In this document: one piece after another, positions 18,081 through 25,733 of the stretch
Position numbering within the stretch: the stretch's first letter is position 1
How the letters are laid out: the number at the start of each line of letters is the position of its first letter
DNA from: an uncultured Tateyamaria sp.
Lineage (GTDB): Bacteria > Pseudomonadota > Alphaproteobacteria > Rhodobacterales > Rhodobacteraceae
Assembly: GCF_947503415.1 (NCBI RefSeq)
Contig: NZ_CANNDS010000004.1
Coordinates: 186,001-250,000 of the forward strand
DNA length: 64,000 nt
Reading direction: 5' to 3'
The notes under the pieces: model-generated
Database searches by the model: none
Told to the model about the DNA's origin: nothing
The model's input: the letters and a program-made list of their open reading frames with translations, nothing else
Translations under genes and position numbers: made by a program

Positions 18081-18539
18081 TCAGTTCGCCTTGACCCAGT
18101 TCACCGTCAGGTCGGTGCCAGCGGCATCAAACAGCTTGGCGATGGCGCAGTATTTGGCTGTCTCCTCGCCCACGCGGGTCAATTCGGCCTGACTGGCAGG
18201 GCCGTTGCAGTTCACGGTCAAGGTGATCTCGGGAAAGGGGACATCGATCTCCTCTTCCATCAAGACGCCGCGGCGGTCGAATTTGCAGTTGGCGTCAATG
18301 ACGATCGTGCCCAGATCGATGCCCAGTCGGTGCGCGTTCTTGTGGCCGATCACGTTGGTGCATGCGATCAGCGCGGTCATGGCGGCTTCGGTCGGCGAGG
18401 GGCCCATGTTGGTGCCGCCGCGTTCCACCGGTTCATCAATCACGACATTCAAGTCGCGCACCGGAATTTCGGTTCTTGCGTGCGTGGGACACTGCGCTGT
18501 GGCGCGGTAGGTCACGACGGTTTTCATCTTGACGGCCAT
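18081..18539 (-). CDS. OsmC family protein
   Basis: A 152-residue OsmC/Ohr-fold protein. The two conserved cysteines are Cys60 in MTALIACTNVIGHKNA and Cys130 in ETAKYCAIAKLFDAAG; these form the peroxide-reducing pair in studied relatives. The GGTNMGPSPTEAAMTALIA loop is typical. Likely role: reduction of organic hydroperoxides or another reactive electrophile produced in the pathway. It sits inside the aromatic operon, between the nitroreductase gene and the TRAP genes. The two-residue MAVK extension in front of an internal ATG could be trimmed; the first ATG has GGAGAGAG upstream. Confidence 0.85.
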   Translation of the reverse strand: MAVKMKTVVTYRATAQCPTHARTEIPVRDLNVVIDEPVERGGTNMGPSPTEAAMTALIACTNVIGHKNAHRLGIDLGTIVIDANCKFDRRGVLMEEEIDVPFPEITLTVNCNGPASQAELTRVGEETAKYCAIAKLFDAAGTDLTVNWVKAN

Positions 18540-18549
18540 GTCTCTCTCC

Positions 18550-19215
18550 TCAGGCGAATGCGCAGGCTTCGTCGAACCCGAAGCGAGGCAGTTTCTGGAA
18601 CAGCGCCGTTTCGTCCGCGTAGCCGATGTTGCACAGGAAATTCGATCTCAGCGATGTGCCGGCAAAGAACTCCTGATCGACATCGGCGTTCGAGAAACCG
18701 GACATGGCCCCGACATCCAGCCCCACGGCGCGGGCCGCGATCATGAAATACGCACCCTGCAACGTGCCGTTACGAAAGGCGGTTTCGGCGATGAACTGGT
18801 CCTTGCCCTCAAAGAAATGGCGGCGGTCTTCGTGCGGGAAGGTGAATGGCAGCTCTTTCCAGAATTCGAGGTCATGCGCGATGATCGCAGTCACTGGCGC
18901 GCCCATCATCTTCGCCACGTTGGCGGGCTTCAGTGACTTCGCAAGGCGCGCTTTGCCCTCTTCGGTTTTGACGAACACGAAGCGTGCAGGCAGCGTGTTC
19001 ATGCTGGTCGCGCCGTTGATGGTGATCTCGTAAATCTCGTGCAGAAGGTCATCGGACACGGGCGCATCGGTCCACGCGTAATGCGAGCGCGCGCCCCGCA
19101 AGATCAGATCGATTGCGTCGTCGGACAGGCGTGCGAGGCGGCCTCGCAACGCACGGTGATCCGCCTGAGCCGTGGCGCGCAGGGCGTCCAGTTCTTCTCC
19201 GGTGGGGGCGTTCAT
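18550..19215 (-). CDS. Nitroreductase family protein (RutE/HadB-like)
   Basis: A 221-residue FMN-dependent oxidoreductase of the nitroreductase fold. It aligns by eye with RutE, the malonic-semialdehyde reductase of pyrimidine breakdown: RGARSHYAWTDAPVSDDLLHEIYE, MNTLPARFVFVKTEEGKARL, the central FIAETAFRNGTLQGAYFMIAARALG-type helix and the ending RFGFDEACAF. Reactions in this group include reduction of semialdehydes, enones and nitro compounds. The gene overlaps the FAH gene by 4 bp and precedes the OsmC gene by 10 bp, so it is part of the aromatic operon. No other rut gene is present, so a pyrimidine role is unlikely here. Confidence 0.85.
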   Translation of the reverse strand: MNAPTGEELDALRATAQADHRALRGRLARLSDDAIDLILRGARSHYAWTDAPVSDDLLHEIYEITINGATSMNTLPARFVFVKTEEGKARLAKSLKPANVAKMMGAPVTAIIAHDLEFWKELPFTFPHEDRRHFFEGKDQFIAETAFRNGTLQGAYFMIAARAVGLDVGAMSGFSNADVDQEFFAGTSLRSNFLCNIGYADETALFQKLPRFGFDEACAFA

Positions 19216-20096
19216 GCGGCAGCTACCTTTGTGCTCATGTCCTTTTCGTCGATGACGGGGCTTGCGCAGATGCCGATCCCCTCAATCTCGATCTCGATCG
19301 TTTCTCCGGGTCTCAACCACCGTGGGTTGGGCTTTTTTGCGTGACCCACGCCCGGCGGCGTGCCCAGAGCGATCAGATCACCCGGTTCCAGCGTCGTGTA
19401 TTCGGAAATGGTGGCGATGACCTGACGCACACCCCAGATCATGTTCGAGGTATTGGAGCTTTGCAGGATCTCATCCCCCACGCGGCTTTCAATTTTCAGG
19501 CCGGATGCACCTTCGGGAACTTCATCCTGCGTGACGGTGAAGGGGCCAATGGCACCGGTGGCATCAAAATTCTTGCCCGGCGTCCACTGGTGTGTCTTGC
19601 GTTGATAATTGCGCACCGACCCGTCGTTGAAAACAGTGTAGCCAAAGACATGATCCAGCGCGTCGGCTTCCGAGATGTGGCGACCGCCCTTGCCGACGAT
19701 CAACATCAGTTCAGCCTCGTAATCCAATTGCTCGGAACATGTGGGGCGCACCATCGGCTGACCCGCAGCCATGATCGAGTTTCTGCCGCGCATGAACAGG
19801 GCAGGGTAGTCGGGGATGTCGTAGCCGCCCTCCTTGATGTGCTCCACGTAATTTAGGCCAAGGCAGATGATCGTACCGGGGGTCGCCACGGGCAACGCAG
19901 GTGTAATTGACGACACCTGCACAGCGGGTGCGTCTGCTATGTCGCCTGCGATCCGGGTCAGCAGATCAGGTGCCGATATCACCCCCATCAGGTCCGATCC
20001 GACCGCTGGGTTCAACGCAGTCAGATTCACCGCTGTATCTCCATTTACGGCAAAGACGGCCGTGCCGCCCGGCACTTCGCCCACCAGAAATTTCAT
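19212..20096 (-). CDS. Fumarylacetoacetate hydrolase (FAH) family protein
   Basis: A 294-residue metal-dependent hydrolase/isomerase. It has the FAH catalytic region: ICLGLNYVEHIKEGG (His-Glu pair), SEQLDYEAELMLIVGKGGRH (metal-binding acidic triad), FGYTVFNDGSVRNYQ and ALGTPPGVGHAKKPNPRWL. FAH proteins of this size hydrolyse acylpyruvates or isomerise/decarboxylate ring-cleavage products. It is the first gene of the minus-strand operon with the nitroreductase, OsmC, TRAP and intradiol dioxygenase genes. The start is the ATG 20094-20096. It is divergent from the YciI-like gene across an 82-bp AT-rich promoter region. Confidence 0.9.
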   Translation of the reverse strand: MKFLVGEVPGGTAVFAVNGDTAVNLTALNPAVGSDLMGVISAPDLLTRIAGDIADAPAVQVSSITPALPVATPGTIICLGLNYVEHIKEGGYDIPDYPALFMRGRNSIMAAGQPMVRPTCSEQLDYEAELMLIVGKGGRHISEADALDHVFGYTVFNDGSVRNYQRKTHQWTPGKNFDATGAIGPFTVTQDEVPEGASGLKIESRVGDEILQSSNTSNMIWGVRQVIATISEYTTLEPGDLIALGTPPGVGHAKKPNPRWLRPGETIEIEIEGIGICASPVIDEKDMSTKVAAA

Positions 20097-20152
20097 AATG
20101 CCATCCTTGTCAGTTCACGGAATTTCTGCCTACAATATTAGCAACTGTCAAT

Positions 20153-20166
20153 AAATATCGATATTT
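20153..20166. promoter_or_regulatory. Perfect 14-bp palindrome AAATATCGATATTT, candidate operator
   Basis: A perfect 14-bp palindrome in an AT-rich patch between the divergent FAH operon and the YciI-like gene, 13 bp before the YciI ATG and 57 bp before the FAH ATG. Its position suits a repressor site, and the GntR regulator encoded two genes on is the natural candidate. A weaker related string (ATATATTTAC) lies before the regulator gene. The assignment is inference. Confidence 0.5.
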
Positions 20167-20178
20167 TTGGAGTGTGGC

Positions 20179-20565
20179 ATGGTTGCTTGGGCGGACTACA
20201 AGGCGGAAGCCAAAAGCAGGGGCGCGTTGGCCTTTGAGGTGTATGTGGCACACAGCACACCCGCCAAATCACCAGAAGAGATCAAGGCGGTGCTGCCCGA
20301 TCACCTCGATTACATCGCCGGGTTGGAGCGGAGCGGCAAACTGGCTTTTGCAGGTCCCATGTCCGATGAAACGGGCGAGCACATGCAGGGGATGGGCATG
20401 CTCGTTCTGCGCGCCGACAGCCTGGAGGACGCTCAAGCGCTGGCGGAAGGCGACCCGATGCACAAAAGCGGCGCGCGTAGTTTCGTGCTTCGGCGCTGGA
20501 TGATCAACGAGGGATCAATTTCGCTGCAAGTGGGGTTGTCCACGGGCGATGTGACGTTCAGGTAG
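20179..20565 (+). CDS. YciI-like protein
   Basis: A 128-residue dimeric alpha/beta-barrel protein of the YciI family. The core pattern DHLDYIAGLERSGKLAFAGPMSDETGEHMQGMGML has the conserved His and the A-G-P turn, followed by EDAQALAEGDPMHKSGARSF. One characterised member, TftG, removes chloride from 5-chlorohydroxyquinol just before the hydroxyquinol dioxygenase step. The neighbourhood here, with a hydroxyquinol-type dioxygenase, makes a related role reasonable but unproven. The start ATG 20179 has GGAG 6 bp upstream. It is followed by the GntR regulator gene on the same strand. Confidence 0.8.
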   Translation: MVAWADYKAEAKSRGALAFEVYVAHSTPAKSPEEIKAVLPDHLDYIAGLERSGKLAFAGPMSDETGEHMQGMGMLVLRADSLEDAQALAEGDPMHKSGARSFVLRRWMINEGSISLQVGLSTGDVTFR

Positions 20566-20619
20566 TGACATATATTTACCACGGCGCAGATAGGCGCACC
20601 TGCGTCAGGGGCACGCGAC

Positions 20620-21285
20620 ATGAATATCTTGCAAGAGACAGGGAACAAGGAAACCTCAGCGACGCGCAGCTCGTATCTGAAATTGCGCCAGATGATCCTG
20701 ACCGGTGAGCTGCCGCCGGGCCAAAAGCTCAAGATCGAACAATTGCGCGCCTTGCTGATTACCGGCGCCAGCCCCGTGCGCGAGGCGCTCAGCTTGCTCA
20801 CGTCCGACATGCTGGTGGAGCGGATTGATCAGCGCGGATTTAGAGCGGCGCCCGTAGGCAAGGCAAACTTCGAAGAGATACTCACGCTGCGGTGCACTTT
20901 GGAAGAGATGGCCCTTCGCGCATCGATCGCGCATGCCGATGCGGCATGGGAAGAACAGCTGGTCCTGCGCCATCACCATATGAAAAAAGCCAAGCAACGG
21001 GGGGCTGCCGATTTCGAGGTCGCGCACAAAGCCTTTCATATGGCGCTGTTGGACAACGCGCACATGCCCATGCTGGAACGCTATTGTTCGCAACTTTACG
21101 ATCTGAATATCCGCTATCGGAATCTGGCGGCAGGCGAGCCGAACTATGAAAAACGCAGTATCGCGGCGGAGCATCAGGAAATTCTGGAAGCCGCACTGGA
21201 TCATGATGCAGATGTCGCCACGGCTTTGCTGATCAGCCATTACCGTCGCACCGGGGAATACCTAAGCCGCCAAATGGACGATTAG
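20620..21285 (+). CDS. GntR family transcriptional regulator (FadR/FCD type)
   Basis: A 221-residue DNA-binding regulator. The N-terminal winged helix-turn-helix (about 15-80) contains YLKLRQMILTGELPPGQKLK and the recognition-helix region TGASPVREALSLLTSDMLVE. The C-terminal helical FCD effector domain (about 90-215) includes LRCTLEEMALRASIAHAD and FHMALLDNAHMPMLERYCSQLYD. It probably senses a carboxylate intermediate and represses the divergent aromatic operon; the 20153-20166 palindrome is the best operator candidate. The ATG at 20620 follows the YciI-like gene by 54 bp. Confidence 0.9.
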   Translation: MNILQETGNKETSATRSSYLKLRQMILTGELPPGQKLKIEQLRALLITGASPVREALSLLTSDMLVERIDQRGFRAAPVGKANFEEILTLRCTLEEMALRASIAHADAAWEEQLVLRHHHMKKAKQRGAADFEVAHKAFHMALLDNAHMPMLERYCSQLYDLNIRYRNLAAGEPNYEKRSIAAEHQEILEAALDHDADVATALLISHYRRTGEYLSRQMDD

Positions 21286-21719
21286 CGGGTAGCGCAATTG
21301 GTCACACTAGGGCGGTGTCCTGGCGCATTAGGCGTCGCCGACATTCCGAACCGGTATGCCAAAACCCCCGGCGAATGGCGTTGTGGTCGCTCTGAATACG
21401 CCCAGTACGACAGGTCGTTCCAAACGATCAATGACATCCCGGCTGGAGATAAGAACGCCGTCCTTGGATCTTGCCTGCGGCTTTGGGCAGAGCGTCGTTT
21501 CGGCCTTGGTAAGCGTTGGCAAAGATGCCGGTTTTGGGGAAAGCGAAGCCTACGTTCGACGCAAAGCGCGCCGCTTCAAGCATCCACTCAAATCCGTGGT
21601 GATGGACGCTTTGTCGTGCAGAGCGATGGACATAGTTTGCAAGATCGTTATGCGTTTTGCCCAGCCTGACTTTCGAAAAAAACGCTGAAAAACAATTCAT
21701 TGAGAGGCTATCTAGGGGC
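21286..21719. other. 434-bp stretch without a recognised gene
   Basis: Between the GntR regulator and dddP. Several overlapping open frames exist on both strands, the longest about 123 codons, but none shows a recognisable domain, a convincing ribosome site or neighbour-like codon use. The stretch could be a decayed gene or insertion remnant; I see no terminal repeats. No terminator hairpin is evident. Confidence 0.4.
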
Positions 21720-23063
21720 TCAGATCAATCCCATGAGCGCAGGATCATATTCGTAGCTTATCAGGTTCTCGAATCCGTCTTCGGTGACCAGCACCTGATC
21801 TTCGAGCTTGATGGTGAAATCGCCTCCGACTTCACCAACGGCGGCCTCGACACACAGGACCATGCCGGGTTCCAGCGCGTAGTCGAATGATCCGGGCACG
21901 GCCTTGTCCGGATAGGCGACCAGCGGCCACTCATCACACAGTCCGACGCCGTGCATCAGACAACCGTATTTCTGTGCCTGGAATTTGTCGTCTAGAACGT
22001 GGGTATTTGCGGTCAATTCGGGGATCGTCACACCCGGTTTGATCATGTCCATGTTTTGCATGATGTGTTCATGCGCATGCTGCATGGCGTAGATCATATC
22101 GGGCCGCGGTTTCTGATCGCCAATCCACCAGCTGCGCGAGATATCCACGCAGATGCCGTAGCTGCCGATCAAGTCGGTGTCGAATGAGATGATCTCGTTT
22201 TGTTGGCACACCCGCGGACCGCATTCCTGGAACCACGGGTTGGTACGTGGGCCTGAGCTGAGCAGGCGGGTTTCGATCCACTCACCGCCGCGCCGAATGT
22301 TTTCTGCGTGCATCACGGCCCAGATGTCATCTTCGCAGGTGTGACGGTCACCCACATTGGCGCGGGCGAAATCCTCCATCGCCTGGACTGACTTTTCGCA
22401 CGCGTCGACAGCACAGCGCATCGCCAAAATCTCATCAGTGCCTTTGATACTCCGTGCCTTTTCAGTGACTTCCTCGCCGTCTTTGATGTCAAAGCCTTGT
22501 GCTTGGAGGGCATGCGCGCCGTGCAGCATGATCTTGTCCACCGCCAGGCGGGCGTTTGAGGGTGCATGTTCTGCCAGAAGCTCCCGCACTTCGTTTGCGA
22601 AGGCGTCTGCCTTGATGTCGATCTTGTCCCCGGCTGCGAAGTAGAACAGCGACGCGCCACCGCGCACCTCTTTGACCAGCGGGTTGAACGACGACAGGAA
22701 CGGGGCGTTCTTGTAGTCCCAGATGACCATGTGAGCATCGGCGCAGATCAATACGGCCCTGAAGGGGTTGTGCGTGTTCCAAAGCTGCATATTGGTCGAG
22801 TCGGTCGCATAGCGGATGTTGAGCGGGTCAAACATGAGCAGACCGGCATAGTCGCGATCGACGATATGCTGTGTCAGGCGGCGCCAGCGATATTCACGCA
22901 TGTTGGCAAGGTTCGGAAGCGTGAGACCTGCGGACTTCCATTCTGTGAATGCCAGATGGGTGGGGCCGATTTCGATCCGGTTTGCATCATTTGGCGTGCC
23001 ATCGCCCAAGGTCGCCCCGCTGTTGGGGTCGATCTTGCGGGTGTCGCGGTAGTGCTGGTTCAT
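21720..23063 (-). CDS. dddP: DMSP lyase DddP
   Basis: A 447-residue cytoplasmic enzyme that cleaves dimethylsulfoniopropionate to dimethyl sulfide and acrylate. It belongs to the M24 (creatinase/aminopeptidase P) fold. It is recognisable from the DddP-specific opening MNQHYRDTRKIDPNSGATLG and ATDSTNMQLWNTHNPFRA. All six metal-binding residues described for roseobacter DddP fall at the same numbers: Asp295, Asp297, Asp307, His371, Glu406 and Glu421. The ending EYDPALMGLI is also typical. It is monocistronic here; no dddA/C or acuI-type gene is adjacent. The ATG 23061-23063 is confirmed by the conserved N-terminus. It is divergent from the S41-like gene. Confidence 0.97.
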   Translation of the reverse strand: MNQHYRDTRKIDPNSGATLGDGTPNDANRIEIGPTHLAFTEWKSAGLTLPNLANMREYRWRRLTQHIVDRDYAGLLMFDPLNIRYATDSTNMQLWNTHNPFRAVLICADAHMVIWDYKNAPFLSSFNPLVKEVRGGASLFYFAAGDKIDIKADAFANEVRELLAEHAPSNARLAVDKIMLHGAHALQAQGFDIKDGEEVTEKARSIKGTDEILAMRCAVDACEKSVQAMEDFARANVGDRHTCEDDIWAVMHAENIRRGGEWIETRLLSSGPRTNPWFQECGPRVCQQNEIISFDTDLIGSYGICVDISRSWWIGDQKPRPDMIYAMQHAHEHIMQNMDMIKPGVTIPELTANTHVLDDKFQAQKYGCLMHGVGLCDEWPLVAYPDKAVPGSFDYALEPGMVLCVEAAVGEVGGDFTIKLEDQVLVTEDGFENLISYEYDPALMGLI

Positions 23064-23187
23064 CGTGCTTCCTTCCCTTAGGTCAGGTTGCCGCGTAATT
23101 TTTCAGCAGAATTGCCCGTTTCCGACGTGCGCGCGGCGTTTTTTCGACGGGTTGCGTTTTGGTGGGCCGCTTGGTCAAGGTGGTGCC

Positions 23188-24291
23188 ATGGGATTTGGTC
23201 ATGATGCAGCATTGATTGAGGAGGTGGTGCGGTACCGAGACCCAGCCTTCGCCAATGTACCGCCGAAGGTTTTATCCGACGCTGTTCATGAGATGAAGAC
23301 GCGCGCCAAGCAGAACGATTTGGAGGCGTTTCTGTTGGCTGCCATGCGGACGATGGCCGTTGCTGGCAATGCGCACAGTCGGCTCATTCCAAACGCTGCC
23401 ATATCGGTACTGCCGTTGCGATTTGTGCTGCGGGACAATGACTTGTGCGTGGTGCGCGAGGATGTCGCCGTCAGGGTGTTGACGGTGAATGGCACCGGCA
23501 TCGCGCACATCATGTCTGTGTGGCGTGCGTCGTTGTCCGGTCCCGCTGTGCGGCGATTGGTGCTGAGTGGCTTGATGCTGGCTTGGCCCGCCGCCTTGGC
23601 CGAAGCTGGCGTGATCGGGCCGGACTATGATTATGCGTTGGCAGATGGAACGCAGGTTGTGGTGTCTTCAAAGGAAATCACTTCAGCCAGTCGATACTTT
23701 TCAGAGAATGAGACGGGGGCCTTGCTGCCCGGCGCGGATGCTTATCCGCAGCCCTTGGTCGTGCGCGAGAGCGCATTTTGGCGTGTTCGTTTGGCGGATC
23801 TGAAGACGCTGACCACCTACGATATCACTCAGGTTGTGAGGACTTTGCAATCGAACCCATCCGGCGTGATTGTTGATTTGCGCGGGAATCCGGGGGGTAG
23901 TTTTCTCACAGCACTGCCGCTCGTGCACATGCTTCGGGATGCAGGCCAATGGATACGGTGCGCGGTGCTTGTGAATGGATACACGTTCTCTGCGGCTTTG
24001 GTCGTTGCCGCGCTGATCGCGTCCCATTTGGGACAGCGCGCTGCGCTGATCGGCTCGGACATGGGGGACGACCTGGCATTCTGGGCGGAGGGGGATCTGC
24101 TGCAATTGCCGGATAGCGGTGCCAAACTTCGATACTCCAGCGCATGGCACGATTGGCAAACGGGCGTAGCAGATGCCACAACACCGCCGGAGATTGAAGC
24201 CCATTTGGTGGCTGCTGGTGTCCTACCGGTTCAGCGTGTTTTGGAAGCAGAACAAGAAGATGTGGCCCGTGCATTCGTATTGAAGGGGTGA
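23188..24291 (+). CDS. S41 peptidase-like protein
   Basis: A 367-residue protein with a C-terminal S41 (tail-specific protease) fold. VIVDLRGNPGGSFLTALPLV is the S41 strand-loop signature. VLVNGYTFSAALVVAALI aligns with the LVN..SASASE serine motif, keeping one serine of the motif. The lysine usually found about 25 residues further on (T-x-G-K-G) is not visible; the segment reads GSDMGDDLAFW. A standard Ser-Lys protease is therefore doubtful. A hydrophobic helix (LVLSGLMLAWPAALAEAG) lies at about 128-145. The start ATG 23188 is chosen because the sequence upstream is not protein-like. It is divergent from dddP. Confidence 0.7.
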   Translation: MGFGHDAALIEEVVRYRDPAFANVPPKVLSDAVHEMKTRAKQNDLEAFLLAAMRTMAVAGNAHSRLIPNAAISVLPLRFVLRDNDLCVVREDVAVRVLTVNGTGIAHIMSVWRASLSGPAVRRLVLSGLMLAWPAALAEAGVIGPDYDYALADGTQVVVSSKEITSASRYFSENETGALLPGADAYPQPLVVRESAFWRVRLADLKTLTTYDITQVVRTLQSNPSGVIVDLRGNPGGSFLTALPLVHMLRDAGQWIRCAVLVNGYTFSAALVVAALIASHLGQRAALIGSDMGDDLAFWAEGDLLQLPDSGAKLRYSSAWHDWQTGVADATTPPEIEAHLVAAGVLPVQRVLEAEQEDVARAFVLKG

Positions 24292-24315
24292 GGTTCTTTT
24301 CCGTCGGATCAGAGC

Positions 24316-25077
24316 ATGGCAAAACGCGGCATGACTTTAATCCTGCAGCGGCATTTGCCGGATGATATGCGCCTGACCCGCGCCTTGCCCGGGATACAGC
24401 CCGAAGCTGGCCCATGGCTTCGCGTGGATGACGCCTATGCCGCGCAGATGGTGCGACGGCAGGCATTGTTGGAAAAGCAACCGTACGATGTGCTTTATCT
24501 GGACCGAGCTGCCCGACCCGCAGCTTTGGAGTTGCTGGACACGGTGTTGAACACCTTGCCTGACCTGGGCTTCGAGGTCGGACCCCATACGGTAACTTGC
24601 CCGGACGGTCGGCTGGTCAGATTGGCACGTGACACCCCCCTGAACACGCTTGGGCACTTGTGCCAGAACGATTTTGTTCTGATGGAGAAGCGCGGGGTAG
24701 AACACGTCTTGACAGGCGCAGTTCTGTGCTTACCGGCCTCATGGCGCTTGTCGGAAAAGGCCGGGCGACCGTTGATCGACATTCATGTTCCGGTGGGCGA
24801 GTACACCGCAGACGTTGCGCGCCGGGTGCAGCGGCTTTTCGACGGGATACAGGTGGGACGGCCGCTCTGGCGGTTTAATCAGCTTTGGTACGAAAATCCC
24901 GAATTGTTCCAACCGCGCTCGCAATCGGAGCCCCGGCGGGTTGGTGCCGGACTGTCCAAAGGACCATATTACCGGACCGAACGGCAGACGCTTTTGCGCC
25001 TGCCGCAGACCCGTGCGGTGGTTTTCGCCATTCACACATTTGTTTTGGCGCGCGGTGACGTCCCCGCGCTGCGCTAG
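24316..25077 (+). CDS. DUF3445 haem-dependent oxidative N-demethylase family protein
   Basis: A 253-residue protein. The ending RRVGAGLSKGPYYRTERQTLLRLPQTRAVVFAIHTFVL holds the family's hallmark R-x-E-R-Q-T-L-x-x-L-P-x-T-x-A-V-V-F-x-I-H pattern. Relatives include the haem-binding subunit of dimethylamine monooxygenase. The usual partner reductase genes are absent, so the amine substrate and electron donor are unknown. It starts at the ATG 24316, 24 bp after the S41-like gene, and is probably co-transcribed with it. It is convergent with the glyoxalase-related gene. Confidence 0.75.
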   Translation: MAKRGMTLILQRHLPDDMRLTRALPGIQPEAGPWLRVDDAYAAQMVRRQALLEKQPYDVLYLDRAARPAALELLDTVLNTLPDLGFEVGPHTVTCPDGRLVRLARDTPLNTLGHLCQNDFVLMEKRGVEHVLTGAVLCLPASWRLSEKAGRPLIDIHVPVGEYTADVARRVQRLFDGIQVGRPLWRFNQLWYENPELFQPRSQSEPRRVGAGLSKGPYYRTERQTLLRLPQTRAVVFAIHTFVLARGDVPALR

Positions 25078-25083
25078 ACGCTG

Positions 25084-25527
25084 TCACCCGCCAGCCCATG
25101 CATCATGTATGACCACATGGGGTTGTCCATTCGACGTGACCCGCAAGGTGCGACCTGTGCGGTCCACCACACAATTCACCTGCTTGCGCCAAGCCGAAAA
25201 GTGCGAGGATGTCACAACATCAATGGCGTCATCGAACCTGAGCGTAAGCGCGTGATGTCCACCGGGCATGAGGCGCGCCGATTTGACCATGCCCGCGAAC
25301 CGATGGCCGAGATAGCGACCAGACACACGTTGCCCGGGGCGATAGCCCTGATGCGGGTCGTCCTGAGCGCGCGCGCTCAAAGTGTTCCAGTCTCTTGCAC
25401 CCCACTGGTGGGCGACCGCCTCAAGCGCCTGCGCGTGTGTGCAAGCCGTGCCTGCCGCGTTCAAAGTTGCGCGCAACCGCTTGGCCTGCACCTTGAGGGC
25501 TGCGCGGGAAGGAAGGGGGATATCCAT
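25084..25527 (-). CDS. Glyoxalase-related small protein
   Basis: A 147-residue protein. The N-terminal helical motif KVQAKRLRATLNAAGTACTHAQALEAVAHQWGARDWNTLSA matches the ALEAVAHQxGxRDWNTL module seen in proteins filed as glyoxalase-related. The C-terminal half is a small beta domain (GYRPGQRVSGRYLGHRFAGMV...). No catalytic residues can be named. The ATG 25525-25527 has GGAG at a good distance; a TTG four codons upstream is less likely. It is monocistronic and convergent with the DUF3445 gene. Confidence 0.65.
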   Translation of the reverse strand: MDIPLPSRAALKVQAKRLRATLNAAGTACTHAQALEAVAHQWGARDWNTLSARAQDDPHQGYRPGQRVSGRYLGHRFAGMVKSARLMPGGHHALTLRFDDAIDVVTSSHFSAWRKQVNCVVDRTGRTLRVTSNGQPHVVIHDAWAGG

Positions 25528-25733
25528 ATCCGTCTCCAATCTTCGGTCGCGTGATGTGGGCGTTCGGGGCTCCGCATTGCCGTGCCTGCGACCTTGAATA
25601 GGGTCGGACTGTCAGGACTTCACCACAGTGCGGAGGGCAGGGGCCTGAACCCTGATGGCGCTTTAGGCGGACGTGGCCGCATTGGCAAGGCTTTTCAAGC
25701 GGCGGCCAATATCCCGTTTGTCCCGTACGGACG

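Noticed and set aside
18550-19215. Nitroreductase as a pyrimidine-degradation rutE
   Set aside because: No other rut gene is present, and the gene is overlapped by an FAH gene in an aromatic operon.
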